Positions 32,731 to 41,148 of a stretch of DNA of 64,000 bases are shown piece by piece. This stretch comes from Arthrobacter_B sp038069765 (GTDB lineage Bacteria; Actinomycetota; Actinomycetes; Actinomycetales; Micrococcaceae). The stretch is taken from positions 186,001 through 250,000 of the forward strand of contig NZ_JBBPFS010000004.1 of the NCBI RefSeq assembly GCF_038069765.1, given 5' to 3'. The notes beneath the pieces were generated by a model, which did not search any database, was not told where the DNA came from, and worked only from the letters and a program-made list of their open reading frames with translations. Every line of letters begins with the position of its first letter. Position 1 is the stretch's first letter. Both the position numbers and the translations under genes were made by a program.

Positions 32731-33650
32731 GCCGGAAATGGTCCGGTGAATGGGGGCTGGACGACGACGGCGGCGACGTAGACGGTGTTGGGTCGATTGG
32801 GTCGGTTGGGCACGCCGCTGACAAGGGAGCGGGCGGCCGGCAGGTGTCCCTGCAGGTCCTGATCCCGACCCGGGACCGCGCGGCGGAATTGGCCGTTACC
32901 CTGGCCGGGCTCGCAGCCCAGGACGGTCCCTCTTTCGGTGTTGTGGTCAGCGACCAAAGTCCCGGACCGCCGTCCTGGGAGCATCCGGCGGCGGCCGCAA
33001 TGGTTCGGGTGCTCCGTGCCCAGGGACGCCCGGTGCGGCTGGAGCGGAACCTGCCGGCGCGCGGCCTGGCACAGCAGCGCCAGCATTTGCTGGATCTGGC
33101 CGAAGCGCCGCTGGTGCTTTACCTGGACAACGACGTGTGGCTGGAGCCGGATATGCTGCGGCGGATGGCCGGGGCGCTGGCGGAGGCGGGCTGCGGGTTT
33201 GTCGGCGCAGCAGTACAGGGCCTGTCCTACCTGCGGGACCGGCGGCCCCGCGAGCAGGAATCCTTTGAGCCGTGGTCCGGGCCGGTCCTGCCGGAGCGGA
33301 TCCGCCGCGGCGCGCCGGGATTCAACCGCTGGCCGCTGCACAACGCCGCGAACCTTACCCACCTCGCCGCGCGCCTGGATGTTCCTGCCGGTTCCTGGCA
33401 GCTCTACAAGGTGGCCTGGGTGGGGGCCTGCGTGCTCTTTGACCGCCGGAAACTCGTGGACTGCGGAGGATTCGAGTTTTGGCAGGACCTGCCGCCGGGG
33501 CATTCCGGCGAAGATGTTGCCGCGCAATGGCAGGTCATGGAGAAGTACGGCGGTGCGGGTTTGGTTCCGTCCGGCGCCGTGCACCTGGAATCGCCCACAA
33601 CGGTCCGGGACCGTTCCACAGACGCTGCCGAGCAGATGTTCGGACAGTGA
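32727..33650 (+). CDS. Glycosyltransferase family 2
   Basis: A 307-aa GT-A enzyme. After a 40-residue Gly/Asp-rich leader comes QVLIPTRDRAAELAVTLAGL, then the metal-binding DxD equivalent LYLDNDVWLEPDML and a C-terminal VAWVGACVLFDRRKLVDCGGFEFWQDLPPGHSGEDV acceptor region. Sugar donor unknown. It is the third gene of the ALDH-hldE-GT2 coupled operon. Confidence 0.85.
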   Translation: MSRKWSGEWGLDDDGGDVDGVGSIGSVGHAADKGAGGRQVSLQVLIPTRDRAAELAVTLAGLAAQDGPSFGVVVSDQSPGPPSWEHPAAAAMVRVLRAQGRPVRLERNLPARGLAQQRQHLLDLAEAPLVLYLDNDVWLEPDMLRRMAGALAEAGCGFVGAAVQGLSYLRDRRPREQESFEPWSGPVLPERIRRGAPGFNRWPLHNAANLTHLAARLDVPAGSWQLYKVAWVGACVLFDRRKLVDCGGFEFWQDLPPGHSGEDVAAQWQVMEKYGGAGLVPSGAVHLESPTTVRDRSTDAAEQMFGQ

Positions 33651-33686
33651 GCAAAGCTGCATACAACACCAAACCGAAGGAGCATC

Positions 33687-33878
33687 ATGGCTGACAAACC
33701 AAGCCCGATCGACATTCAGAAGGCATTGGGCGGAATGGACTACCCGGCGTCCAAGGACGAGATCGTGAAGAAGGCCCGGGATTCCAAGGCTGATTCCTCG
33801 GTGCTGGATGCGCTGGAAGGCCTGCCCGAACGCCAGTATGACGCCCCGACCGACGTCAGCAAGGAAATCTTCGACTGA
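33687..33878 (+). CDS. DUF2795 family small protein
   Basis: A 63-aa protein with the DUF2795 pattern: IDIQKALGGMDYPASKDEIVKKARDSKADSSVLDALEGLP followed by a short tail. Function is unknown. AAGGAG lies 6 bases before the ATG, and the gene is 36 bases downstream of the GT2 stop. Confidence 0.85.
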   Translation: MADKPSPIDIQKALGGMDYPASKDEIVKKARDSKADSSVLDALEGLPERQYDAPTDVSKEIFD

Positions 33879-33912
33879 TGCCGCGGCAGCTGCTGCCCTG
33901 CGGACCGGCTGC

Positions 33913-34317
33913 TTAGGCCGTCGGGTCCGTGGGGCGGGAGTCCGTGGTGCGGGGGTCACTGTCGGCTGCGCCGGGAGCAGTACCGTCCGCGTCAGGCGTG
34001 GTGCCGGCGCCGGGGCCGCCCACGCTGCCCGCGCCGCCGGGAATCTTGGCCGAGCTGCGATTGACTCCGGACCCTTCGCTGAGGTGGTCCGGGTTGGGCT
34101 TTTCCGTCATCAGCAGCAGTGAGCACACCAGCAGCGAGACGATAAAGGCGATGCCGGCGGCGGTGAAGGCCAGGTCCAGCCGCAGTTCTTTGTCCGCGCC
34201 GCCTGTGGCGAAGATCATGGTGGCGACGCCCGCAACGACAGCCAGGACGGCTGAAAAAATGAGCGGGGCCTTCACGGAGTTCCGCTTTTGCGGCCCACCG
34301 GATGAGCTGTTCGCCAC
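33913..34317 (-). CDS. Hypothetical two-helix membrane protein
   Basis: A 134-aa protein with two transmembrane helices (about residues 18-40 and 50-72) and a Gly/Pro/Asp-rich C-terminal tail. AGGAGGAAAGACA just before a GTG fixes the start at 34317, 30 bases inside the longest frame. No family recognised. Convergent with the DUF2795 gene. Confidence 0.65.
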   Translation of the reverse strand: MANSSSGGPQKRNSVKAPLIFSAVLAVVAGVATMIFATGGADKELRLDLAFTAAGIAFIVSLLVCSLLLMTEKPNPDHLSEGSGVNRSSAKIPGGAGSVGGPGAGTTPDADGTAPGAADSDPRTTDSRPTDPTA

Positions 34318-34383
34318 TGTCTTTCCTCCTGCTGCGTTGGTGTTCACGGGTTCTACAGTACGTAGAACCCGGAGTTGTTCAGT

Positions 34384-34974
34384 TTACGGCTTTTCCCGGG
34401 CTCCCGCTGCCGGGTGTGATCCCGCCTGCGACCGGGCATCCCAGCGGGCACCCAGTCCGGAGGTGGCCAGCACTACGGCAATAATGATTGCCGAGCCGCC
34501 GGAGACGCCCAGCATCGCGTGCGCGCCCAGGCCCATGACCTGCACGGCGACGAGAATGGCGGCGGTTCCCAGGCTCACCGCTCCGGTGATCAGCCAGTCC
34601 CGCGCGGGGAGGAAGGCACTCCGGGCCTTTGCCCAGAGGAAGAGCTCCACGGCCCCTCCCACCAGCAGCGCGGCTCCGGCCGCGGCGCAGAAGGCCTCAA
34701 CCGAGCGGAGCGCGAGGACGGCGAGGCCGGCCACGGCGTACACGCCGGCTTCAAGGAGCTGCAGGGTGCGCACCCGGGCCTGGGCACGGATGCCGGCCAG
34801 CACGGCCATCCGCCATACGGCGGCGGCGGTAAACAGCAGATAGAGTCCGCCCGCGAACGAGAGCACGTTCACGCCCGGAGACTGCCAGAAGACGGTCAGG
34901 ATGCCGAAGGCTGCCGCTGCGGCCGAGCGCAGGAGGATGGGTACCCACGGGGTTCCGTGGTTCGAATCTCCCAC
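34384..34974 (-). CDS. HdeD-like (DUF308) membrane protein
   Basis: A 196-aa protein with six hydrophobic segments arranged as three two-helix repeats, each with the P/G-rich FGILTVFWQSPGVNVLSFAGGLYLLF-type pattern of the HdeD/DUF308 family. HdeD is linked to acid resistance in enterobacteria; here the role is unknown. The GTG at 34974 is chosen because GCGGAGG lies 8 bases upstream; a longer frame would run into the MATE gene. Confidence 0.72.
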   Translation of the reverse strand: MGDSNHGTPWVPILLRSAAAAAFGILTVFWQSPGVNVLSFAGGLYLLFTAAAVWRMAVLAGIRAQARVRTLQLLEAGVYAVAGLAVLALRSVEAFCAAAGAALLVGGAVELFLWAKARSAFLPARDWLITGAVSLGTAAILVAVQVMGLGAHAMLGVSGGSAIIIAVVLATSGLGARWDARSQAGSHPAAGAREKP

Positions 34975-35030
34975 TGCTGAGCCTCCGCTTTTCGATAACG
35001 AGTTGTCTGGCCGGTTGGCCACCAACCAGC

Positions 35031-36392
35031 TTAGTCGCTTGCGGCGCCCGGCGCCGCCCCGGTGACCATCCAGGCATCCTGCCTGATCCGCAAGGTCAGC
35101 GTGACCGCCCGCGCACTCATGTAGCCGAGGGCAAAGGCCGCCCACAGCCAGGCAATACCCTCCGGGCCGGTCAGGTCAGAGACCCGGACCCACCACAGCA
35201 GCGGAAGGTAGGCCAGCAGGTTCAGCACTCCGGTGAGGGCCAGATAGCGGGCATCGCCGGCGCCGATGAGCACCCCGTCCAGCACAAACACCAGCCCGCA
35301 GATCGGCTGCGAGGCTGCCAGCACCCACAGGCCGGCGGTCAGCGCGGACTGGACACCGGCGTCGGGCGTGAAGATCCAGCCGGCGAAGGGCGCGACCGCG
35401 GCCAGCAGCAGGCCGGTGATGACCCCGAAGCCCACACCCCACCGGACCATCCGCCGGGTCAGTTCTCTGGCCAGCGACCGGTTTCCCGCGCCCAGTTCCT
35501 TGCCGATAAGTGCCTGCGCGGCGATTGCCAGGGCATCCAGGGCGAAGGCCAGGAACGTGAAGACCGTCATCACCAGCTGGTGGGCGGCAAGGGACTGCGG
35601 ACCCTGCGCCGTGGCAACCAGCACCGCGGCCAGCACGGCCACGCGCAGGCTGAGCGTGCGCAGCATGAGCCAGGAGCCAACATGCGCGGTGGCGAGGATC
35701 CCCGCCGGAGAGGGGCGCAGCGTCACTCCGGCCCGCCGGGCCATCCGACCCACCAGCACCAGATAGACCGCGGCCATCCCCCACTGCGTGATGCTGGTGC
35801 CCAGTGCGGAGCCGGCCACGGACAGGTTGAAGCCGTAGACCAGCAGGTAGTTCAGGCCAATGTTCACGCCAAAGCCGATCCCGGCCACGGCCAGCGGGGT
35901 GCGCGTGTCCTGCAGCCCGCGCAGCACCCCGGTGGCGGCCAGGACCACCAGCATGGCGGTCAGCCCCGGCATCGAATACTGCAGGTAGTCCACCGCATAC
36001 CGGTGCACCTCTCCGGTGGCCCCCAGGGCGGACGCCAGCCACGGTGCGGAGAGGATGCCGGCCGCGGAGAGCAGCACGCCCAGGATCAGCGCCAGGCCAA
36101 TCCCGTCGCGGCCGGCTGCCACCGCCTCCCGGTGCCGGTCACCGCCCAGGAATCGCGCCACGGTCCCGGTGGTCGAATAGGCAAGGAACACCATGAGGCC
36201 GACGGCGGTCTGCAGCACGGTGGATGCCAGCCCCACCCCGGCGAGCTGGTTGACGCCCAGATGCCCCACAATGGCGGAATCAGCGATCAGGAACAGCGGT
36301 TCGGCGATGAGCGCACCCAGCGCCGGAACGGCCAGAGCCAGGATGCGGCGGCCCAGGGCCGGGCTGGAAGTCTGCGATGAAGAAGTGCCCAC
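35031..36392 (-). CDS. MATE family efflux transporter
   Basis: A 453-aa protein with twelve hydrophobic segments in two MatE halves. LAVPALGALIAEPLFLIADSAIVGHLGVNQLAGVGLAS at the N terminus is diagnostic, with the second-half counterpart ALDALAIAAQALIGKELGAGN. MATE pumps export cationic drugs and metabolites using Na+ or H+. The GTG start is 9 bases after the stop of the MFS gene, so the two exporters are probably co-transcribed. Confidence 0.9.
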   Translation of the reverse strand: MGTSSSQTSSPALGRRILALAVPALGALIAEPLFLIADSAIVGHLGVNQLAGVGLASTVLQTAVGLMVFLAYSTTGTVARFLGGDRHREAVAAGRDGIGLALILGVLLSAAGILSAPWLASALGATGEVHRYAVDYLQYSMPGLTAMLVVLAATGVLRGLQDTRTPLAVAGIGFGVNIGLNYLLVYGFNLSVAGSALGTSITQWGMAAVYLVLVGRMARRAGVTLRPSPAGILATAHVGSWLMLRTLSLRVAVLAAVLVATAQGPQSLAAHQLVMTVFTFLAFALDALAIAAQALIGKELGAGNRSLARELTRRMVRWGVGFGVITGLLLAAVAPFAGWIFTPDAGVQSALTAGLWVLAASQPICGLVFVLDGVLIGAGDARYLALTGVLNLLAYLPLLWWVRVSDLTGPEGIAWLWAAFALGYMSARAVTLTLRIRQDAWMVTGAAPGAASD

Positions 36393-36401
36393 GGTTCCAG
36401 C

Positions 36402-37658
36402 CTACGGTTTTTCGAGCGCGGGACTGGCCGGGGCGGCACCGGACTCCGGAGTGAGCACCGCGGCGGCTGCGGCTGCGGCCGCCGCCAGCAGCAGTCCCAC
36501 AAAGGCGCTGAGCCCGGCCCAGCCCCAAAGCTGGAAGAAAAAGCCTCCGGTCCAGCCGAGCACGCTGGAGCCCGCGTAATAGAACAGGTTGTACAGGGAT
36601 GAGGCCTGGGCGCGGCCCTCGGTGGCCAGGAAGGGCGCCCAGCCGGACGCAATGGAGTGCGCGGCGAAAAAGCCTCCGGTGAACACCACCAGTCCGGTTA
36701 TCACGGCCGGAAGCCAGGGAGCCAGCGTCAGCGCCAGCCCGGCGGCCATGACTGCTGTTGAACCCAGCAGGACGGTCCGGCGGCCGCCGTGGGCGGAGAG
36801 CCGGCCGGCGAGGGTTCCGGCCGCCCGGGAGGACCAGGTGCCGGCCAGATACGCCAGGAACAGGAAGCCGGCAACGCTCTGCGGCAGTGAAAACGGTGCC
36901 TCACCCAGCCGGAATCCCAGATAGTTGTACACGGCCACGAACCCGCCCATCAACAGGAATGCCTGCAGGTACAGGCCTGCCTGCCGCGGATCGCGCAGCT
37001 GGGCCAGCAGCCGCCCGCCGAGGCCCGGGCCGGGATCGGAGCGCCGCAGCGGCGAGAACCCCTGCTGCTTTGGTGCCGTCAGCAGAAACACCACGGCGGC
37101 CGCTGCGGCCAGGAGACTGACAACGCCGACGCCGATCCGCCAGTTGGCGGCCTCGCTCAGCGGAGCAGCCACGATGCGCCCCGCCAGGCCCCCGATGGTG
37201 GTGCCCGAAACGTAGCTTCCCGCCGCGACGGCGGCATGTACCCGGGAGACCTCCTCGCTCAGGTAGGCCAGGGCGACGGCGGGGATTCCGCCCATCGCGG
37301 CGCCCTCGATAAAGCGCAGCACCAGCAGCGCGGGCAGGCTGGGGCTGAACGGAACCGCCAGGCCCAGGACGACGGCGGCCAGGATCGCCAGCCGCATTAC
37401 CGGAAGCCGGCCAAAGCGGTCAGCGGCGGCAGACCAGGGAATCACCGCTGCGGCCAGGCCCAGTGTGGCCGCGGAAACCGTCAGGGCTGCGGAGGAGGCG
37501 GAGATCTCCAGGTCCGCTGCCAGACCGGGAAGCACCCCCTGCAGTGAATACAGCTGGGCGAAGGTGGCCATGCCGGCGGCGGCCAGGCCGATGAGCACGC
37601 CGCGGTATCCCCGGCTGCCTTTGGCATGCCCGGTCCACGGCTCACCGCTGCTGTTCAC
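36402..37658 (-). CDS. MFS transporter (YnfM-like)
   Basis: A 418-aa major-facilitator protein with twelve helices. SLQGVLPGLAADLEISASSAALTVSAATLGLA and the loop DRFGRLPVMRLAILA (motif A equivalent) are visible, with GGIPAVALAYLSEEV typical of YnfM-like sugar/drug exporters. Substrate unknown. GTG start at 37658 with GGGAG upstream. It starts 29 bases downstream of the DUF4031-HD gene. Confidence 0.87.
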   Translation of the reverse strand: MNSSGEPWTGHAKGSRGYRGVLIGLAAAGMATFAQLYSLQGVLPGLAADLEISASSAALTVSAATLGLAAAVIPWSAAADRFGRLPVMRLAILAAVVLGLAVPFSPSLPALLVLRFIEGAAMGGIPAVALAYLSEEVSRVHAAVAAGSYVSGTTIGGLAGRIVAAPLSEAANWRIGVGVVSLLAAAAAVVFLLTAPKQQGFSPLRRSDPGPGLGGRLLAQLRDPRQAGLYLQAFLLMGGFVAVYNYLGFRLGEAPFSLPQSVAGFLFLAYLAGTWSSRAAGTLAGRLSAHGGRRTVLLGSTAVMAAGLALTLAPWLPAVITGLVVFTGGFFAAHSIASGWAPFLATEGRAQASSLYNLFYYAGSSVLGWTGGFFFQLWGWAGLSAFVGLLLAAAAAAAAAVLTPESGAAPASPALEKP

Positions 37659-37687
37659 CCCTGCTCTCCCGTACGCACAGTAGAACT

Positions 37688-38611
37688 CTAGGGCTTCCTC
37701 CCGGCTTTCCCGGAGTCGGCGCCGGGATTGCCGGCGGGATTGCCGGCGGCCGCAGCGAGCTCCGACTCCAGGTTCCGCCGTGCCGGTTCTTCCCAGCGCT
37801 CCCGGGCTGCAGCAGTGGAGAAGATGGGTTCCAGGGCAAGCAGCCCGCGAACCACCCGCCGCCGTCCTGATGCGAACTCCGCATCATCCAGGTGCCGGTA
37901 CTCGCGGCGAACGTCGGACACGTAGCGGGCGTAGGCTGCCGGTTCCCGGGCCAGCACGGCCAGGTCCGCATCGCACAACACTTGGCCGGCGGGGTCCCCG
38001 GCCGCGGGATCATGTCCCGCGGTCACCAGGACCAGCCGCTGAACGTCACGGATTTCCGGCACCGGAACCCCTGCCTCGGCCAGCAGGGCTGCGGCCAGGC
38101 GGGCGGATTGTCCCTCGTCGTCGGGAGCGCCCCGGTACACGGCGTCGTGGAACCAGGCGGCCAGGAGGAGCGGGCGCGGCGGCGGCCCGTCCCACAGCAG
38201 TTCCACCGCTTCCAGGACCGCGAGCAGGTGCCGCCGGTCATGGTACCGGCGGTCCGGTTCGCCCCAGCGGTTCAAAAGCTCCGCGCCCAGCTCCCGGTTC
38301 CCCGGCAGCAGTGCCTCCCACCGGGTGAGCAGCGGATGCACCAGCGAAGCGCTGCGCTCCCGGGCCTTGATCCGCAAACCGCTGCGGATCAGCAGGCGCA
38401 CCAGGGTGCCGCCGTCGACCTCCACCGCTCCCCGGGCCACCAGATCCCGGTAGCGGCGGGCCGGAACGTCGTAATGGTCCAGATCAAACGCACGGAAAGC
38501 TATTCCGGCATCCGCGGCGAAGCTGTGCAGCTCGTCCAGCGAGGTGTCGGACACCAAATGGGAGAACACGGTGTTGTGCGCCGGCCACCGCGGCGGGTCA
38601 ATGTAAATCAT
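37688..38611 (-). CDS. DUF4031-HD domain fusion protein
   Basis: A 307-aa soluble protein. Residues 1-80 (MIYIDPPRWPAHNTVFSHLV ... LDHYDVPARRYRDLVARGA) form a DUF4031 domain, normally a stand-alone protein of about 90 aa. Residues about 100-280 match predicted metal-dependent HD phosphohydrolases: RYHDRRHL, AAWFHDAVYRG and a downstream CDADLAVL segment. The metal ligands H, HD and D are in place. The fusion suggests nucleotide or phosphoester chemistry, but the substrate is unknown. The start at 38611 is the first residue of the DUF4031 motif. Confidence 0.82.
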   Translation of the reverse strand: MIYIDPPRWPAHNTVFSHLVSDTSLDELHSFAADAGIAFRAFDLDHYDVPARRYRDLVARGAVEVDGGTLVRLLIRSGLRIKARERSASLVHPLLTRWEALLPGNRELGAELLNRWGEPDRRYHDRRHLLAVLEAVELLWDGPPPRPLLLAAWFHDAVYRGAPDDEGQSARLAAALLAEAGVPVPEIRDVQRLVLVTAGHDPAAGDPAGQVLCDADLAVLAREPAAYARYVSDVRREYRHLDDAEFASGRRRVVRGLLALEPIFSTAAARERWEEPARRNLESELAAAAGNPAGNPGADSGKAGRKP

Positions 38612-38734
38612 CGGGCAGGTCCCCGGTGCAGCAGGAAAGACATTCCTTATACCTACCGGAGAGAAGGAAGTATTTCCATGCGGCTCCGGCAGCGGGGCCT
38701 TGTCCGCAGGCGCGGGGCGTGGTCGAATGTTCGC

Positions 38735-39844
38735 ATGAAAAACGGGGACACCGCGGTCCTGGCCATCGGCACCAAGAAGGGCCTGTGGCTGGCCGAGAGC
38801 GCCGACCGCCAAGCATGGAATGTCACCGGTCCGCACTTCCTGATGGACGAGGTCGCCTCCCTGGCGATCGACACGCGCGGCGGTACGCCCCGGATCCTGG
38901 CCGGCATCATGAACTGGCACTGGGGCCCCTGCGTTGTGCACTCCGATGACCGCGGCGCCACCTGGAGCGAACCGGAGGACGGCGCCGTCCGGTTCCCCGA
39001 GGACACCGGCGAGGCACTGGCCCGGGTCTGGCAGCTGCAGCCCGACAGCGACGCGCGGCCCGGGGTGGTGTGGGCCGGTGCCGAGCCCATCTCCGTGTGG
39101 AAGTCCACGGACGGCGGTGAACACTTCGAAATGAACCGGCCGTTCTGGGACCACCCGCACCGCAGCGAGTGGGGCGCCGGCTTCGGCGGCGCGGCTGCCC
39201 ACACCGTGCTGCCGAGCCCGGCGGACGACAGCGTGCACGTGGCCATCAGCGCGGCAGGGGTGTACCGCACGGACGACGGCGGCGCCTCCTGGGCACCCCG
39301 CAACAACGGCATCAGCGCCTACTTCCTGCCCGATCCCCATCCTGAGTTTGGCCAGTGCGTGCACAAGGCAGCCCGTGACGCCGGCGACCCCCGCCGGCTC
39401 TACGCGCAGAATCGCCACGGCGTGTACCGCTCCGACGACTCCGGAGACTCCTGGGTTTCGATTGCCGAAGGGCTACCGGCCGACTTCGGCTTTGTCATGC
39501 TGGCCCACCCCACCCGGCCCGGCACCATCTGGACCATTCCCCTGAAGGCCGACGGCGAGCGTATCCCGCCGGACGGCCATCCGGCGGTCTACCGAAGCAC
39601 CGATGCCGGCGGAACCTGGACACGGCTGGACCGCGGCCTGCCCGAGACGGACTTCAACGCCGTGCTCCGCGATGCAGCCGCCGTAGATAACGGGGAACCG
39701 GCGGGCGTGTACTTCGGCACCCGCGGAGGCCAGGTGTTCGCCAGTGCCGACGAGGGCGACACCTTCTCGCTGGTGGCGGGAAACCTGCCGGATGTGCTGT
39801 GCGTCCGGGCCGGAATTGTTTCCGCCGAGCCGGAGCCGGCCTGA
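38735..39844 (+). CDS. BNR/sialidase-like beta-propeller protein
   Basis: A 369-aa protein made of repeated BNR/Asp-box units, S/T-x-D-x-G-x-T/S-W (SDDRGATWSEP, STDGGEHFEM, TDDGGASWAP, SDDSGDSWVS, STDAGGTWTR, SADEGDTFSL), which fold as a beta-propeller. There is no signal peptide, and the Arg triad of true sialidases is not evident, so enzymatic activity is doubtful. An in-frame ATG at 38678 has a good AAGGAAG site and would add an Arg-rich 19-residue leader; the 38735 start fits the domain better. Its TGA overlaps the ATG of the MoaD-like gene. Confidence 0.8.
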   Translation: MKNGDTAVLAIGTKKGLWLAESADRQAWNVTGPHFLMDEVASLAIDTRGGTPRILAGIMNWHWGPCVVHSDDRGATWSEPEDGAVRFPEDTGEALARVWQLQPDSDARPGVVWAGAEPISVWKSTDGGEHFEMNRPFWDHPHRSEWGAGFGGAAAHTVLPSPADDSVHVAISAAGVYRTDDGGASWAPRNNGISAYFLPDPHPEFGQCVHKAARDAGDPRRLYAQNRHGVYRSDDSGDSWVSIAEGLPADFGFVMLAHPTRPGTIWTIPLKADGERIPPDGHPAVYRSTDAGGTWTRLDRGLPETDFNAVLRDAAAVDNGEPAGVYFGTRGGQVFASADEGDTFSLVAGNLPDVLCVRAGIVSAEPEPA

Positions 39845-40137
39845 TGACTGCGCAACCCGTGCGCCTGGTGCTGCCGGCGGCGCTGTCCACCGCCGCAGAA
39901 GGGCACCGCGAGCTGCACCGCGCCGCCGGGACAGGCCTCACCGCAGCCGGGCTGCTGGACGGCCTTGCGGTGGACTACCCGCGTCTGGAGCGCCGCATCC
40001 GGGACGAGGCCGGCCAGCTGCGCCGCTACGTCAACGTTTACATCGACGGCGAGGAACTGCGTGCCCTCGACGGGCTGGCAAGCACGGTGCCCCCGGGAGC
40101 CGAAGTCCTGATCCTGCAATCCATTGCCGGAGGGTAG
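39844..40137 (+). CDS. MoaD/ThiS-like beta-grasp protein with C-terminal Gly-Gly
   Basis: A 97-aa ubiquitin-fold protein. The YVNVYIDGEELRALDGLASTVPPGAEVLILQSIAGG end is the MoaD/ThiS pattern, with the conserved terminal GG that is adenylated and thiocarboxylated in sulfur carriers. No MoeB/ThiF E1 enzyme is adjacent. The ATG overlaps the propeller gene's TGA (TGATG), so the two are translated together. A sulfur-carrier or protein-tag role is inferred from fold only. Confidence 0.82.
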   Translation: MTAQPVRLVLPAALSTAAEGHRELHRAAGTGLTAAGLLDGLAVDYPRLERRIRDEAGQLRRYVNVYIDGEELRALDGLASTVPPGAEVLILQSIAGG

Positions 40138-40211
40138 CCCTCTCCGAAGCCGGTCCGTCAGGCGCCTGCCCCGGGATGCGCGGGCGAAGGATAAGCACGG
40201 CAGGGGTTAAC

Positions 40212-40276
40212 GACACAACAGGCACTAAGACACAACAGGCACTAAGACACAGCAGGCATTAAAAACAGCAGGCACC
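40212..40276. repeat. Tandem 17-bp repeat array (3.8 copies)
   Basis: GACACAACAGGCACTAA at 40212-40228 and 40229-40245 are identical; a third copy (40246-40262) has two changes and a fourth is partial. The array leads into the terminator stem at 40264. Confidence 0.88.
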
Positions 40277-40303
40277 CCGCCGGTCAGCGGGACGCCTGCT
40301 GTT
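40264..40303. terminator. Bidirectional terminator between moaD-like and rpf
   Basis: AACAGCAGGC (40264-40273) pairs with GCCTGCTGTT (40294-40303) around a smaller CCCGC/GCGGG stem. A-run on the left, T's on the right. It serves two convergent genes. Confidence 0.75.
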
Positions 40304-40356
40304 CACGGAACCCGCGGTTCGGCGGGACTCCTCTGTTGTCTTTCCTGATCCGGTGG

Positions 40357-41148
40357 TTAGGCCGGCAGCTGCAGCACGTGGCCGGTGAAGATGAGGTCGG
40401 GGTGGATGACCGTGTCGGCGTTGGCGTTGTACAGCGCCTCCCAGCCACCCTCGATGCCCAGCTTCTCGGCGATGATGGACAGGGTGTCACCGGACTGGAT
40501 GGTGTAGGTTTCACCGCTCAGCGCCGGGGCCGGGGTCTGTACCGGAGCCGGAGTCTGCACCGGTGCCGGTGCAGCAACCTGGGCCTCAGGCAGGACCTGG
40601 GTCTGCGGCACTACGGCTTCCGGAGCAGCCTGGGGCTGCGGTGCGGCGTAGGTCTCGGCCGGGACAGTTTCCTGGACCGGTGCTTCCGGGACGTACTGCT
40701 GCGTCGTTTCCGGTGCCACATATTCCTGAGCGGCCGGCGGTGCGACGTATTCCTGGGTGGCCTGCGGGGTCACCGTCTGGCTCTGGGCGCTCACCGAACC
40801 GGCACCGCCGGACAGGCCCAGCTTGGCGGAGCAGGCGGGCCAGGCTCCCCAGCCCTGGCCGGCAAGTACGCGTTCGGCCACGGCGATCTGCTGTTCACGG
40901 CTGGCGGACGTGGGATCGCCCTGCCCACCAAAGGCGGCCCAGGTGCTCGGCGTGAACTGCAGTCCGCCGGAGAACCCGTTTCCGGTATTGATGCTCCAGT
41001 TACCACCGCTTTCGCACTGTGCCAGTGCATCCCATGTACTCGCGTCGGCAGCCTGGGACGGTACTGCGGTCAGGGCGAGGCCTGCACCTGAGATGGCTGC
41101 AACAGCAAGTCCCCGGCGCACGTTTCGGCTGATCTTAGACTTGGTCAT
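40357..41148 (-). CDS. rpf: Resuscitation-promoting factor with LysM domain
   Basis: A 263-aa secreted protein. A signal peptide (about 1-34) ends at AVPSQA. The Rpf transglycosylase-like domain (about 35-110) has the catalytic Glu46 in QCESGGNWS and GGLQFTPSTWAAFGG. A Pro/Gln/Val-rich spacer with internal repeats (QEYVAP, APVQTP) links to a C-terminal LysM domain (about 215-263: YTIQSGDTLSIIAEKLG) that binds peptidoglycan. Rpf proteins cleave cell wall and revive dormant cells. The Met at 41148 is favoured because the longer frame to 41220 would add non-signal sequence. Confidence 0.92.
   Translation of the reverse strand: MTKSKISRNVRRGLAVAAISGAGLALTAVPSQAADASTWDALAQCESGGNWSINTGNGFSGGLQFTPSTWAAFGGQGDPTSASREQQIAVAERVLAGQGWGAWPACSAKLGLSGGAGSVSAQSQTVTPQATQEYVAPPAAQEYVAPETTQQYVPEAPVQETVPAETYAAPQPQAAPEAVVPQTQVLPEAQVAAPAPVQTPAPVQTPAPALSGETYTIQSGDTLSIIAEKLGIEGGWEALYNANADTVIHPDLIFTGHVLQLPA

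Noticed and set aside
34930..34980. tRNA-like T-arm (GGTTCGAATC)
   Set aside because: The flanking bases do not form a T-stem or acceptor stem, and the stretch is the 5' end of the DUF308 gene.
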